Source: CAYWXV01 sp964462535 (GTDB taxonomy: Bacteria; Bacteroidota; Ignavibacteria; OLB7). From it: 64,000 bases of DNA. Location of the stretch: assembly GCA_964462535.1 (NCBI GenBank), contig CAYWXV010000011.1:1-64000 (forward strand), given 5' to 3'. This document shows positions 8,999 through 18,376 of this stretch, in pieces (within the stretch, counting starts at the first letter, position 1; each line of letters opens with the position of its first letter). Position numbers and translations under genes: made by a program. The notes under the pieces are model-generated. The model saw only the letters and a program-made list of their open reading frames with translations. It was not told where the DNA came from and ran no database searches.

Positions 8999-10159
8999 AT
9001 GCCCATCCATCTCCGTCCCAGAGAAGATCGTCGGTTGCGCGCGGGTCACCTGTGGGTGTTCAGCAATGAGATTTCGCGCGTGGAAGGCGCGTATGCCGCC
9101 GGCGATCTGGTGAATGTCCTGTCTGCTGATGGTCGGGGCGTTGGGAGTGGTATTTACAATCCGCATTCCCTGATCGCCGTTCGGATGACCGGCACGATCG
9201 ACGAACCTCTGGATTCGCGTTGGTTCGCCGCGCGCGTCGCACGAGCACTTCGTCTCCGGCGCCGCCTCTATCCGGGCCTCTCGTCATATCGCCTCGTTCA
9301 TTCCGAGTCGGATGGCGTGCCGGGTGTTGTCGTCGATCGGTACGGTGGTGTCTGCGTCGTGCAGATTGCGGCGCTCGGGATGGAGCTCAGGCGCGATCTC
9401 CTGTACGATGCGTTGATGGATATCGATGGTATCACCGGTGTAGTCGAACGGAACGACACGTCGCTTCGATCGCTGGAGGGACTTCCGCAGGTCGTAGGCA
9501 TTGCGAGGGGTGAGGCCCCGCCGCAGATCATCGACGATGGCATTCTCCGCTATCGGGTCGATCCGCTCGGTGGACAGAAGACCGGCTTCTATCTGGATCA
9601 GCGCGAGAACCGGCATGTGATGCGACGGTACATGACGGCGGGGAGTGTCCTGGATCTCTTCTGCAACAGCGGGGGATTCGCGCTGCATGCAGTGTCGTCC
9701 GGCGCCGGCCGTGTTGTCGCAATCGACAGTTCGGCGGATGCAATCTCAGAGTTGGAACAGAATCGCGAACTCAATGGGCTTGGCCCCATCGAGACGCGGA
9801 CGGGGGACGTCTTCGACATGCTGAGCGAGTTCGAGTCGGGGGGGGAGATGTTCGATACCGTGATAGCAGACCCGCCTCCATTCGCCCGTTCGAAGAAGCA
9901 CGCTTCGGCTGCGCGCCGGAAGTACGTTGAACTCTTCTCGCGAACACTCGCCCTCCTGAATGAGGAGGGCATCGCCTTCCTTGCCACCTGCTCCCACCAC
10001 ATTACGGGCGACACATTCTCCGAGATCGTCCGTGAATCCCTTTCTCGCTCCCGTCGTCAGGGCATCATTCTTGAAGAGCGTGGAGCCCCTCCGGATCACC
10101 CGATCCATCCGTTGATGCCTGAGACGCGATACCTCAATGCTGCGGTAATCAAGGTCTAG
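8999..10159 (+). CDS. RlmI-like 23S rRNA (cytosine) methyltransferase
   Basis: The product is 386 residues. The start is the ATG at 8999 because the PUA domain begins directly with MPIHLRPREDRRLRAGHLW; the reading frame runs further upstream without homology. Order: PUA-like RNA-binding domain (1-75), a linker domain, and a class I SAM-dependent methyltransferase domain (about 190-386). The SAM loop is VLDLFCNSGGFALHA and the catalytic-loop motif is IADPPPFARSKK. The family includes RlmI (m5C1962) and RlmK-type enzymes of 23S rRNA. The length is close to E. coli RlmI (396). The exact target base is not certain. A G5/C6 hairpin separates it from serS. Confidence 0.85.
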   Translation: MPIHLRPREDRRLRAGHLWVFSNEISRVEGAYAAGDLVNVLSADGRGVGSGIYNPHSLIAVRMTGTIDEPLDSRWFAARVARALRLRRRLYPGLSSYRLVHSESDGVPGVVVDRYGGVCVVQIAALGMELRRDLLYDALMDIDGITGVVERNDTSLRSLEGLPQVVGIARGEAPPQIIDDGILRYRVDPLGGQKTGFYLDQRENRHVMRRYMTAGSVLDLFCNSGGFALHAVSSGAGRVVAIDSSADAISELEQNRELNGLGPIETRTGDVFDMLSEFESGGEMFDTVIADPPPFARSKKHASAARRKYVELFSRTLALLNEEGIAFLATCSHHITGDTFSEIVRESLSRSRRQGIILEERGAPPDHPIHPLMPETRYLNAAVIKV

Positions 10160-10175
10160 CTGGCGACTGCCGGCC

Positions 10176-10193
10176 GGGGGTTATCTTCCCCCC
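10176..10193 (+). terminator. G/C hairpin between the methyltransferase gene and serS
   Basis: GGGGG - TTATCTT - CCCCC(C) forms a 5-bp stem and is followed by TTT. It lies 16 bases after the methyltransferase stop and 30 before serS. It could end the upstream transcript; the loop also holds a TATCTT box, so it may overlap the serS promoter. Confidence 0.3.
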
Positions 10194-10222
10194 TTTCCAA
10201 TTCCGTCAACTCAACATTCGTT

Positions 10223-11497
10223 ATGCTCGACATCAAGTTCATACGCGATAACATCGACGCGGTCCGGACGAACATCGAGGCGCGAGGCGTACGCAACGCC
10301 GACGTCGATCGCGTTGTCACCCTCTATGCCGATCACGTCGCAATACTTCAGAGACTGGAGACGGCACGCAAGGAGCGGAACGAGACATCTCAGAAGATGA
10401 AGGGGAAGCTGGAGCAGGCGGAGCGTGATGTGTTGATTGCGCGTGGGAAGGAATTGAAGGAAGAGATCGCAGGCCTGGAGGAGAGAATCGCCGCTGTTGA
10501 TGCGGAGTATGATGTGGCGATACGGGCGATTCCGAACATGACGCATCCCGATGTTCCGGTTGGTGGAGAAGACGACGCGCGAGAGATCGCCAGATATGGC
10601 GAGCCGACCACATTCGACTTCGAGCCGAAGGATCATCTAACGCTCGGGGCCGACCTCAATATTCTCGATTTCGAAACGGCGGCGGAGGTGAGTGGCGCGA
10701 AATTCTACTATCTGAAGAATGACGGTGCCCTTCTTGAACTCGCCCTTGTCAACTATGCACTGGGAAAGGTTGCCGCCCGTGGGTATGCCCCCCATCTAAC
10801 CCCTGACCTGGCGCGTGCCGACATTCTGGATGCCATCGGTTTCAATCCCCGTGGCGAGGAGACGCAGGTCTATCGCATCGAGGGGAGCGACCTTTGTCTG
10901 ATCGGTACCGCAGAGATTACCCTTGGGGGCATGCTGAAGGGGAAGGTGCTGCCGAAGGAAGAACTGCCGGTCCGCATGGGTGGGTTCAGTCATTGCTTCC
11001 GGACGGAGGCAGGGGCCCACGGAGCCTACACGAAAGGACTCTATCGCGTTCATCAGTTCAGCAAGGTCGAGATGTTCGCCTTCACTCATCCCGATGTCAG
11101 TCAGGCGGCGCATGAGGAGATGCGGGATATCGAGGTGGAGATCTTTCGCGAGCTGGGCATTCCGTTCCGCGTGATCGACATTGCCACCGGAGACCTGGGT
11201 GCGCCTGCGTTCAGGAAGTATGATCTGGAGGCCTGGATGCCCTCACGGGACGGGTATGGTGAAGTAACCAGTACCAGCAACTGCACAGACTATCAGAGTC
11301 GCCGACTCAACATCCGCTTTCGTGATGCCGAGGGGAACCTTCGGTTCGTTCACACGCTGAACGGTACGGCCATAGCAGTTCCGCGGACCATCGTGGCCAT
11401 TCTCGAGAACTTCCAGCAGGCTGACGGTAGTGTCATCATTCCCGAAGTCCTTCGCCCATTCATGGGAGGAAGGCGCGAGATCAGGGCGAAGGGATGA
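10223..11497 (+). CDS. serS: Seryl-tRNA synthetase
   Basis: The product is 424 residues, close to the 430 of E. coli SerRS. The N-terminus MLDIKFIRDNIDAVRTNI opens the long antiparallel coiled-coil arm (about 28-105) that holds the tRNA-Ser variable arm. The class II catalytic core follows: motif 2 lies in GGFSHCFRTEAGAHG with the QFSKVEMF segment, and motif 3 in FVHTLNGTAIAVPRTI. It charges tRNA-Ser with serine in the cytosol. Downstream is the first copy of a dispersed intergenic hairpin element, beginning 11 bases after the stop. Confidence 0.96.
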   Translation: MLDIKFIRDNIDAVRTNIEARGVRNADVDRVVTLYADHVAILQRLETARKERNETSQKMKGKLEQAERDVLIARGKELKEEIAGLEERIAAVDAEYDVAIRAIPNMTHPDVPVGGEDDAREIARYGEPTTFDFEPKDHLTLGADLNILDFETAAEVSGAKFYYLKNDGALLELALVNYALGKVAARGYAPHLTPDLARADILDAIGFNPRGEETQVYRIEGSDLCLIGTAEITLGGMLKGKVLPKEELPVRMGGFSHCFRTEAGAHGAYTKGLYRVHQFSKVEMFAFTHPDVSQAAHEEMRDIEVEIFRELGIPFRVIDIATGDLGAPAFRKYDLEAWMPSRDGYGEVTSTSNCTDYQSRRLNIRFRDAEGNLRFVHTLNGTAIAVPRTIVAILENFQQADGSVIIPEVLRPFMGGRREIRAKG

Positions 11498-11904
11498 GGG
11501 GGGCTTGGGAGGTTGTTGAAATACGCGCAATCACTGCGTTGCACTCCTATTCGCTCACTGCGGCGTACCTCGGGTACGCCTCATTCGCTTGTGGTTGCGC
11601 GCCTCGACTCCGCGCGATTTGAACAGCCTTACGATCTGAGAGGTATTCAACATTCTGCCACGAGGACGCCGCGTGTCGAGGATCACGTGATTCCCGGCGA
11701 CCCTGTTTCAGAGGGAGAGGGGGTGAATGCGAGCAACGCCGTAGCGTAGGGCTCGGATGAGATGTGCGGAACGCTTTCCTTCTGTGCCCAACAGGCACCA
11801 TACGTGCAGGACAAAGGACGCAGCATCACACCGCGCATTGAACCAACGTCCGCCGGGGGGACATCCAATGCGCAGAGATTTAACGAGCAACATCTAACCT
11901 CGCA
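11498..11904. other. Gap between serS and the P-type ATPase
   Basis: About 407 bases with no supportable gene. The first 160 are a long-form copy of the dispersed hairpin element. The remainder shows no promoter box matching the local consensus; short open frames in it have no recognisable product. Confidence 0.6.
11508..11660 (+). repeat. Dispersed intergenic hairpin element, long copy A
   Basis: It begins GGAGGTTGTTGAAATACGCG 11 bases after the serS stop. The inverted arm CGCGCGATTTGAACAGCC is at about 11611-11628, followed by a shared tail ending GGTATTCAACATTCTGCC. The centre holds a perfect 8-bp palindrome, GGCGTACC/GGTACGCC, at 11562-11580. The copy aligns along its length with the one at 59628 and, without the centre, with the reversed copies at 21806 and 26205. 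Confidence 0.8.
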
Positions 11905-14661
11905 ATGCCGGATCACTCTTCGTTTTCACACGACCAGATCAAGACGAGTCATGCTACGCCCGGTGGCGACCTACTCGAGCAACTTGGAATAGATCTCGAT
12001 CGCGGGCTTGATGCTGATGGTGTCGAGCGGATGCGGAAGGAGTATGGGTCCAACCATCTCCCCGAAGGCAAGGAGAAATCGAAGCTCCTCCTCTTCCTGG
12101 AGCAGTTCAACAATCCGTTGATCTTCATCCTGTTTGGCGCGGCGATTCTGACCTCGTTCGTATCGGATGTAGCCGAGGCCGCAACAATCTTCTTCGTTGT
12201 CATCTTCAACGCCATCATTGGATATGTTCAGGAACAGAGGGCCGGCGCAAGGCTTCGGGCGGTGAAGGATCTGACAGCCCCCTCGGCGCGTGTCGTCCGT
12301 GGTGGTGCACAGCAGACCATTACGGCTGAAGAACTCGTGGTCGGCGATGTAGTGTTGCTCGAGAGTGGCGTCAGGATACCGGCCGACATCCGTCTTCTCG
12401 ATACGCACGAACTGACGATCGACGAGTCGATGTTGACAGGCGAGTCGATGCCCGTGGTCAAGAACAGCGGCGCAGTCCTGGAGACGTCCACGCCTCTCGG
12501 CGATCGCATCACGATGGCGTACGCAGCGACGACGGTGCGCAAGGGGCGTGGGAAGGGAATCGCCATCGGTGTTGGCGAACATTCCGAAATCGGAAAGATC
12601 TCGCGTAGTGTCATCGATGCCGACGAAGCGTCCTCTCCGTTGCAGGAACGCCTGGCGAAGTTCGGCAAGGTCATGGCGTTTGCGATTGGTATCGTCATCG
12701 GGTCCATTTTCCTTATCGGCATACTCCGAGGGTACGACCCAACCACCATGCTCCTGACATCGATCGGTCTGGCCGTCTCTGCGATCCCGGAGGGGCTCCC
12801 AATTGCCGTGACGGTAGCCCTTTCCATCGGCGTCTTCCAGATGGCGCGTCGCAACGCAATCGTCCGGAAGATGAATGCAGTGGAAACGCTCGGCTCCACC
12901 ACGTTTATCTGTTCGGATAAGACCGGCACGTTGACGCGGAATCAGATGACGACCGTCATGGTAGCAGCTGACGACCGCATTGTCACCCTCTCCGGCGGCG
13001 GGTACGAACCAGTCGGGGACATCCATGACGATTCCGGCGCGCCGATGATCCCCGATCCATACTCCCCGCTCGGCTGGACACTCCGTGTGGGACTCTTCTG
13101 TACCGAGTCGTCGTTCACCAATGGTGAGAACGGTCGGCAACTGGTTGGAGATCCCACCGAGGGGGCGATGATCGTCGCCGCCGAGAAGGGTAGGATGGAG
13201 GTCGAGGAGCGACGGACCTGGCGGCCAAAGGTCGTCCTACCGTTCGAATCCGAACGGATGTACATGGTCTCGTCCATCCGAAGCGACACGCAAACGGTTT
13301 ACATCGCAAAGGGTTCCGTTGAGAAGATCATCGCGATGTGTGATCGAGAGCATCGTGCCGAGGGTGTGATGCCGATCGATCGGACATGGATCGAGGAACG
13401 GCAGGGACAGTTCTCCGGACGTGGCCTCCGTGTGATTGGTACGGCCTACTTCCCGGTTGCGGACGAGGGGGGCGTCGATCCACTGAACCTTTCGGGTGGG
13501 ATTTTCGCCGGGCTCCATGGAATCGAGGATCCGCCGCGAGACGAGGCCCGAGTCGCCATCGAGGACGCTCAGCACGCTGGAATCAAGGTTGTGATGATCA
13601 CGGGAGATCATCGATCGACCGCTATCTCCATCGCCGAACAGCTCCAGCTTGGGAAGGGGAGAACGCCACATGCGTTTTCGGGAACGGATCTGGAGTCGAT
13701 GGATGATGATGATCTGTTCGATCGTGTGGAGCGGATCGACGTCTATGCACGCGTAGCCCCGGAGCATAAGCTGAGGATTGTCCGCGCGCTGCAACAACAT
13801 GGGCATGTCGTGGCGATGACGGGGGACGGTGTGAACGATGCACCGGCTCTGAAGCAGGCCGATATCGGGGTGGCGATGGGGAGTGGAACCGACGTCGCGA
13901 AGGAGGCCTCGGCGATGGTCGTGCAGGACGACAACTTCGCGTCGATCGTGTCTGCCGTGCGCTACGGTCGTGTCATGTTCCGCAACCTGCAGCACATGGT
14001 TCTCTATGTGTTGACGACCTCCACCGGGGGAGTCCTCACGCTTGCCGCAGCCGTAATCCTTGGTTTCCGTGAACTCCCGGTTACCGCCGTCCAACTCCTC
14101 TGGATCAACCTGGTCACCGACGGCACCAGCACGATTCCCCTCGCCTACGAGAAGGAGCATGGCGACATCATGCTCGATCCACCGCGAAAGCGGAGTGAAG
14201 GGTTGTTGAACTGGCAGATGGGAGAACGGATTCTTGGGGGAGGTCTGGTGATGATGTTCGGGACCCTCTTCGTATATGAGCAGGTTCTGCAACACTACGA
14301 CCAGGGCTACACCGCCTTCAGCACGAACGTCCCCGAACACGTGCTGATGACGGCACGGACGGCTGCCTTCACAACACTTGCCCTGTTCCAGATCTGGAAC
14401 GTCCACAACTCACGCTCATTGAAGCACTCGATCTTCAAAATCGGACTCACCAGCAACGTCCCCCTTCTCCTCGTGACGATTCTCGCGCTGACGCTCCAGG
14501 TGAGTGCCGTCGAGCTCCCGTTCATGCATCCGTTGATGAAGACGGTTTCGCTCCCCACGAACGAGTGGCTTCTCTGTATTGGTGTCAGCGGGTTCCTGAT
14601 CGCCTTCGTCGAGATGCGCAAATGGTTCGGCAGGATGTACGAGCGAGCGAAGACGCAGTAG
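11905..14661 (+). CDS. P2-type cation-transporting ATPase (Ca2+-ATPase-like)
   Basis: The product is 918 residues with the full P-type set: cation ATPase N-terminal domain (about 15-85), actuator loop LTGES (178-181), PEGLP in M4 (295-299), phosphorylation motif DKTGTLT (D338), the GDGVNDAPALKQADIGVAMG hinge, and the M6 motif NLVTDG. PEGLP with NLVTDG places it in the P2 group (SERCA/PMCA/Na,K-like). It uses ATP to move a cation, probably Ca2+ outward, across the inner membrane. The M5 segment reads LTTSTGGVL where SERCA has the Asn and Glu of Ca2+ site I, so a single-site pump is more likely. Substrate is inferred, not shown. About ten membrane segments are visible. Confidence 0.9.
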   Translation: MPDHSSFSHDQIKTSHATPGGDLLEQLGIDLDRGLDADGVERMRKEYGSNHLPEGKEKSKLLLFLEQFNNPLIFILFGAAILTSFVSDVAEAATIFFVVIFNAIIGYVQEQRAGARLRAVKDLTAPSARVVRGGAQQTITAEELVVGDVVLLESGVRIPADIRLLDTHELTIDESMLTGESMPVVKNSGAVLETSTPLGDRITMAYAATTVRKGRGKGIAIGVGEHSEIGKISRSVIDADEASSPLQERLAKFGKVMAFAIGIVIGSIFLIGILRGYDPTTMLLTSIGLAVSAIPEGLPIAVTVALSIGVFQMARRNAIVRKMNAVETLGSTTFICSDKTGTLTRNQMTTVMVAADDRIVTLSGGGYEPVGDIHDDSGAPMIPDPYSPLGWTLRVGLFCTESSFTNGENGRQLVGDPTEGAMIVAAEKGRMEVEERRTWRPKVVLPFESERMYMVSSIRSDTQTVYIAKGSVEKIIAMCDREHRAEGVMPIDRTWIEERQGQFSGRGLRVIGTAYFPVADEGGVDPLNLSGGIFAGLHGIEDPPRDEARVAIEDAQHAGIKVVMITGDHRSTAISIAEQLQLGKGRTPHAFSGTDLESMDDDDLFDRVERIDVYARVAPEHKLRIVRALQQHGHVVAMTGDGVNDAPALKQADIGVAMGSGTDVAKEASAMVVQDDNFASIVSAVRYGRVMFRNLQHMVLYVLTTSTGGVLTLAAAVILGFRELPVTAVQLLWINLVTDGTSTIPLAYEKEHGDIMLDPPRKRSEGLLNWQMGERILGGGLVMMFGTLFVYEQVLQHYDQGYTAFSTNVPEHVLMTARTAAFTTLALFQIWNVHNSRSLKHSIFKIGLTSNVPLLLVTILALTLQVSAVELPFMHPLMKTVSLPTNEWLLCIGVSGFLIAFVEMRKWFGRMYERAKTQ

Positions 14662-14664
14662 CCG

Positions 14665-14673
14665 TATATTCGT
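14665..14673 (+). promoter_or_regulatory. Probable -7 promoter box for the M3 peptidase cluster
   Basis: TATATTCGT fits TAnnTTTGY in all fixed positions but one. It sits in the 44-base gap between the ATPase stop and the ATG at 14706, about 33 bases before the start. It argues for the 14706 start over in-frame upstream codons that lie inside the ATPase gene. Confidence 0.45.
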
Positions 14674-14705
14674 CCCTTTCGTACCGTTATCGAACGTCTG
14701 AACGC

Positions 14706-16406
14706 ATGACCTACAAGCACTACCCCGTCCGACCTGATCGTCTGACCTCTTCGTTTGTATCGGCAGAGTACCAGCGTCTTGCCGATCGTATTGCGACCGC
14801 TGAAGCCTCCGATTCACCGGAGGGGTGGCTGGAGCTCTTCTCCGACTGGAACGCCCTGAAGTCGTACGCCAATTCCGAGGAGAATCGGATCAGTTATGCG
14901 TTGACAAAGGACATGAACAATGCCGAGCACGAAGCGGCCGAACGGTACCATCGTGAATCGGTGCGTCCCGCGGTTGAGGAGGGGAACTACACGATCGTGA
15001 AGGCCCTTCTTTCCAGCCGCCACCGGCAGGCAATCTCCGATCGCTATGGCGCCCACTTGATTGATGTTCTTGAGACCACGGTGGAACCGCTAGCATCGGT
15101 CAACAGCCAGCTCCGTGTCTTGGTGGGTGAACTTGTCAACCGATACGACAAGCTTGTCGCAGGAGGGGAAGTCGTTGTCGGCGGCGAAAAGGTTACTCTC
15201 TCGGTGGCGCGAAACATGACGTCGTCAAGTGATCCTGCTATACGTCGCGAGGCATTTGTCAACTACCGGCAGTGGTTTCTGGACCATCGGCTCGAGCTCG
15301 CCGATCTCTACGATCAGCTTGTCAGGCTCCGTGATCAAATGGGGAAGAACCTTGGGTATGACAACTACATCCCCCTTGGATTGAAGGTGATGGGACGGAC
15401 GGATTACGGCGTCGCGGAATCGGAGACGTTTCGCAAGAACGTTCGTGAGTTTGCTGTTCCCTTGTATGCCAGCGTCTGTCGGCAGCAGGCGGAAGAGCTG
15501 GGGTCAGAGACGCTCACGCCGTGGGATGCCGGGTACACTCCATCGCTGACCCTCCCCAGTGGTGTCGCTCCAATCGAAACCCAGCTCGAAAAGGCCCAGC
15601 GGGTCTTCGATGCACTCTCTCCAAAGCTCTCCTCTCACTTCAAGCGTATGAGGGACGAGGGGCTTATCGACCTCGAGAATCGCCGTGGCAAGCAGGCCGG
15701 GGCTTACTGCACCTCGTTCAGTGACGAAGGGAGAGTGGCAATCTTCTGCAACTCGACGGGTGACGAAGAAGACGTGGGGACGCTGATGCACGAGATGGGG
15801 CACGCCTTCCAGGGATGGGAGTCACAGCCGATCGAGGCCGTCGATCTGCAGTGGCCGACCTACGACGCGTGCGAGATCCACTCAATGGGAATGGAATATC
15901 TCAGCATGCGCTATATGACCGAGTTCTTCACCGGCGATCAGGCCGAACGTTTCCGACGGAACCGATGGAAGGAGGCTATCGCGCTGGTCTGCTACATCTG
16001 CGTCGTTGACGAGTTCCAGCACTGGGCGTATGCCCATCCGGATGTCACGTTCGACGAGCGTGACGCCGCATGGGATGCCATATGGGATACCTATACCACC
16101 GGTATTGATTTCACGGGTGTCGAACAGTACAAGAGTGCCCGCTGGTATGCACAGGGGCATCTCTTCCATATGCCCTTCTACTACATCGACTATGCAATCG
16201 CCGAAACGGGGGCGATGCAGCTGGCCATGATCGATGCCGAGGATCACGCTCGGGCCGTCGATGTCTACATGGAACTCTGTCGGGTAGGGGGGACGCTTAG
16301 TGTTCTTGACATCTTCCGGAACGCGGGGCTCCGTTCACCATTTGATCCCGACCTGATGCGTGATCTGATGAATCACGCAGCCGAGGAACTGGGGGTCGTG
16401 AACTAG
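14706..16406 (+). CDS. M3 family oligoendopeptidase (PepF-like), copy 1
   Basis: The product is 566 residues. The zinc signature is HEMGH at 362-366, with the third ligand in CEIHSMGMEYLS (E390). This is the M3 oligoendopeptidase F architecture: a helical N-terminal half that closes over the active site, then the metallopeptidase core. There is no signal peptide, so it should act on cytosolic peptides, cleaving oligopeptides of limited length. It is the first of three tandem M3 paralogues and is closer to the third (shared AGGEVVVGGE-like and MGRTD segments) than to the second. The start is fixed by a promoter box and by the MTYKHYPVRP N-terminus, which resembles that of copy 3. Confidence 0.9.
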   Translation: MTYKHYPVRPDRLTSSFVSAEYQRLADRIATAEASDSPEGWLELFSDWNALKSYANSEENRISYALTKDMNNAEHEAAERYHRESVRPAVEEGNYTIVKALLSSRHRQAISDRYGAHLIDVLETTVEPLASVNSQLRVLVGELVNRYDKLVAGGEVVVGGEKVTLSVARNMTSSSDPAIRREAFVNYRQWFLDHRLELADLYDQLVRLRDQMGKNLGYDNYIPLGLKVMGRTDYGVAESETFRKNVREFAVPLYASVCRQQAEELGSETLTPWDAGYTPSLTLPSGVAPIETQLEKAQRVFDALSPKLSSHFKRMRDEGLIDLENRRGKQAGAYCTSFSDEGRVAIFCNSTGDEEDVGTLMHEMGHAFQGWESQPIEAVDLQWPTYDACEIHSMGMEYLSMRYMTEFFTGDQAERFRRNRWKEAIALVCYICVVDEFQHWAYAHPDVTFDERDAAWDAIWDTYTTGIDFTGVEQYKSARWYAQGHLFHMPFYYIDYAIAETGAMQLAMIDAEDHARAVDVYMELCRVGGTLSVLDIFRNAGLRSPFDPDLMRDLMNHAAEELGVVN

Positions 16407-16514
16407 AACGGTGTCGAAGACCCACCGCTGTATCGTCGGACCATCGTACAGTCGCCTGGAACGAGGGAATGGTTGTGAATGGCGGCCCGATCTGTTCCGG
16501 TCGCCTGTCATGTG

Positions 16515-16540
16515 ACGGACCATTACGCCACATGGTCCGT
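16515..16540 (+). repeat. Perfect 9-bp inverted repeat between M3 genes
   Basis: ACGGACCAT - 8 bases - ATGGTCCGT. It lies in the 287-base gap between M3 copies 1 and 2, 108 bases after the first stop, and has no T-run. It could be a 3'-end hairpin of the upstream mRNA or an operator. The rest of this gap shows nothing I can name. Confidence 0.45.
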
Positions 16541-16693
16541 TCCGCCCGCATCGCTGGTGAAGAAGGGCGACGATCCCGAGCTCTTCGGCGCGTTTCGTAG
16601 TGCCTCCCGGTATCGATTGCCATTCCGGCTTGGCTGCCGGAGAACCCGATCACTTGACCGTCGGCCGCCAATCACCAACCTGTCGACCCATTC

Positions 16694-18376
16694 ATGCTAT
16701 CCCCAGCAGAACTCCAACAGTCATACGACACATTCCTCTCACGCATTGGCGTTGCGGAGGACAACGACTCCCCGGATGCCTGGCTGGACTTGTATGAGGA
16801 GTGGAATCGGTTCGAGACCGGTGTGTCGAACGATCTCAGCAGGGTCGCATTTGAGTATCGCTGTCACATGGCGGACCCCGATTCGCAGAAGGCGATGACA
16901 CTGGTGAATGAAGAACTTGTACCCATCGGAACGGCAGCGTCAGAACGATTCAATCGTGCGCTCCTCGCCAGCCGACATCTGGGATCCGTTCTCGAAAGGT
17001 ATGGTCAGCGGCTTGGTGACATCCTCCACATGAGTCTCGATCCGCTCGCCCCGGTGAATCAGGAACTGCGGCGGGAGGAACAACGCATCGTCAGGGAATA
17101 CCAGGAGACGATGGGGTCGGCGGTCATTGCGATCGACGGAGAGGATGTCCCTCTCATGCAGGCAATGGCGCTCGGCGGATCGGACGATAGAGACCTCCGG
17201 CGGCGCGCATATGACGCACAGGTTGCATGGTTGAAGGACGGGCACGAAGTGTTGGAATCGATGTTCGACCAGCTTGTCTCCATCCGTCATCGCATGGCCG
17301 GCAATCTTGGTGATCCAAACTTCGTCCGCCTCGGCTATCTCATGACCGAGAAGGACCAATACGATCCGGACCAGGTTAAGCTCTTCAGCGAGGCGATCCT
17401 GGAATACACCTATCCACTGAGCAGAGAACTGGATCGACGGCACGCGCAGAGGCTTGGTCTGGAGCGCATCCGCCCGTACGACACGGGGTTCGATCCGGAG
17501 TTCGATCTCCCACTGGGTGTAATCGACATGGAGCGGGAGGAGGCGTATCTGGAGGAGATCCTTGAGCGGGTATCGCCCCGATTCGGCGAACATCTCCGTG
17601 CGATGCGGGACGCCGGTGTCATGGATATCGAGGCCCGTCGGAACAAGTACGTTGGTGCGTTTGCGATACCGTTCCATCGCGACAAGCTCGCAGGTATCTG
17701 CTATCAAATGACCGGTGGTGCGGACGACATGCGAACGCTCCTGCATGAATCGGGACATTGCATGCAGATGATCGAGAGCATGTCGATCCCGGCCGTGGAT
17801 CTGCGTTCTCCATCAACAGATTGCGCCGAGATCCATTCGATCGGTATGGAGTTCCTCGGGAGCCGTCATGCAGACGTCTTTCTGGAGCCACGTGAGGCCG
17901 AGCGTTACCGGCGAAATCAATGGCGCGAGGGGATCGGTCTGCTGGCGAGTGTTGCCAGGAGCGATCTGTTCCAGCATTGGGTATACTACAACCCCGATGC
18001 CGACCCCGAGGCGAGGAACGATGCATGGATGGACGTACTCCGCGACTATCCATCGGCTATCGATGTCACCGGATATGAGGAGCATCGCCGTCGTGCGTGG
18101 CTTCAGATCACCCACTACTTTGCCAGCCCCTTCTACATGATCGACTACGCCGTGGCCGAGGTCATTGCCATGCAACTGGCAATGATCGATGTCGAGAGCC
18201 ACGAGCGTGCGGCCGAGATATACACCCATCTCTGCCGGGTAGGTGGGACCCGTGGCTTCAACGATCTGATAGCCGAGGTTGGTCTTCGTTCCCCGTTCGA
18301 TCCGTCACTTGTTAGAGACCTGGTCGTTCACGCGGCTACCATTCTTGACGTGAACCCCACAATCATTCCGCAATGA
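16694..18376 (+). CDS. M3 family oligoendopeptidase (PepF-like), copy 2
   Basis: The product is 560 residues with the zinc signature HESGH in RTLLHESGHCMQM and the third-ligand segment CAEIHSIGMEFLG. The layout is the same as copies 1 and 3 but it is the most diverged of the three: it lacks the shared VVVGGE segment (here IAIDGEDV) and has a distinct YEEWNRFETG N-terminal helix. It is predicted to be an active cytosolic oligopeptidase. Its stop overlaps the start of copy 3 (ATGA), so the two are translationally coupled, which suggests they are made in a fixed ratio. Substrates may differ between copies. Confidence 0.9.
   Translation: MLSPAELQQSYDTFLSRIGVAEDNDSPDAWLDLYEEWNRFETGVSNDLSRVAFEYRCHMADPDSQKAMTLVNEELVPIGTAASERFNRALLASRHLGSVLERYGQRLGDILHMSLDPLAPVNQELRREEQRIVREYQETMGSAVIAIDGEDVPLMQAMALGGSDDRDLRRRAYDAQVAWLKDGHEVLESMFDQLVSIRHRMAGNLGDPNFVRLGYLMTEKDQYDPDQVKLFSEAILEYTYPLSRELDRRHAQRLGLERIRPYDTGFDPEFDLPLGVIDMEREEAYLEEILERVSPRFGEHLRAMRDAGVMDIEARRNKYVGAFAIPFHRDKLAGICYQMTGGADDMRTLLHESGHCMQMIESMSIPAVDLRSPSTDCAEIHSIGMEFLGSRHADVFLEPREAERYRRNQWREGIGLLASVARSDLFQHWVYYNPDADPEARNDAWMDVLRDYPSAIDVTGYEEHRRRAWLQITHYFASPFYMIDYAVAEVIAMQLAMIDVESHERAAEIYTHLCRVGGTRGFNDLIAEVGLRSPFDPSLVRDLVVHAATILDVNPTIIPQ

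Noticed and set aside
8746..9006. Open frames across the 16-bp repeat, as a repeat-encoded peptide
   Set aside because: The 16-base period is not a multiple of three and no ribosome-binding site or conserved frame is visible. A DNA or RNA repeat is the simpler reading.
11971..14406. Two 389-codon minus-strand frames opposite the P-type ATPase
   Set aside because: They lie entirely within a gene with all P-type motifs and show no domain of their own; long antisense frames are expected at this GC content.
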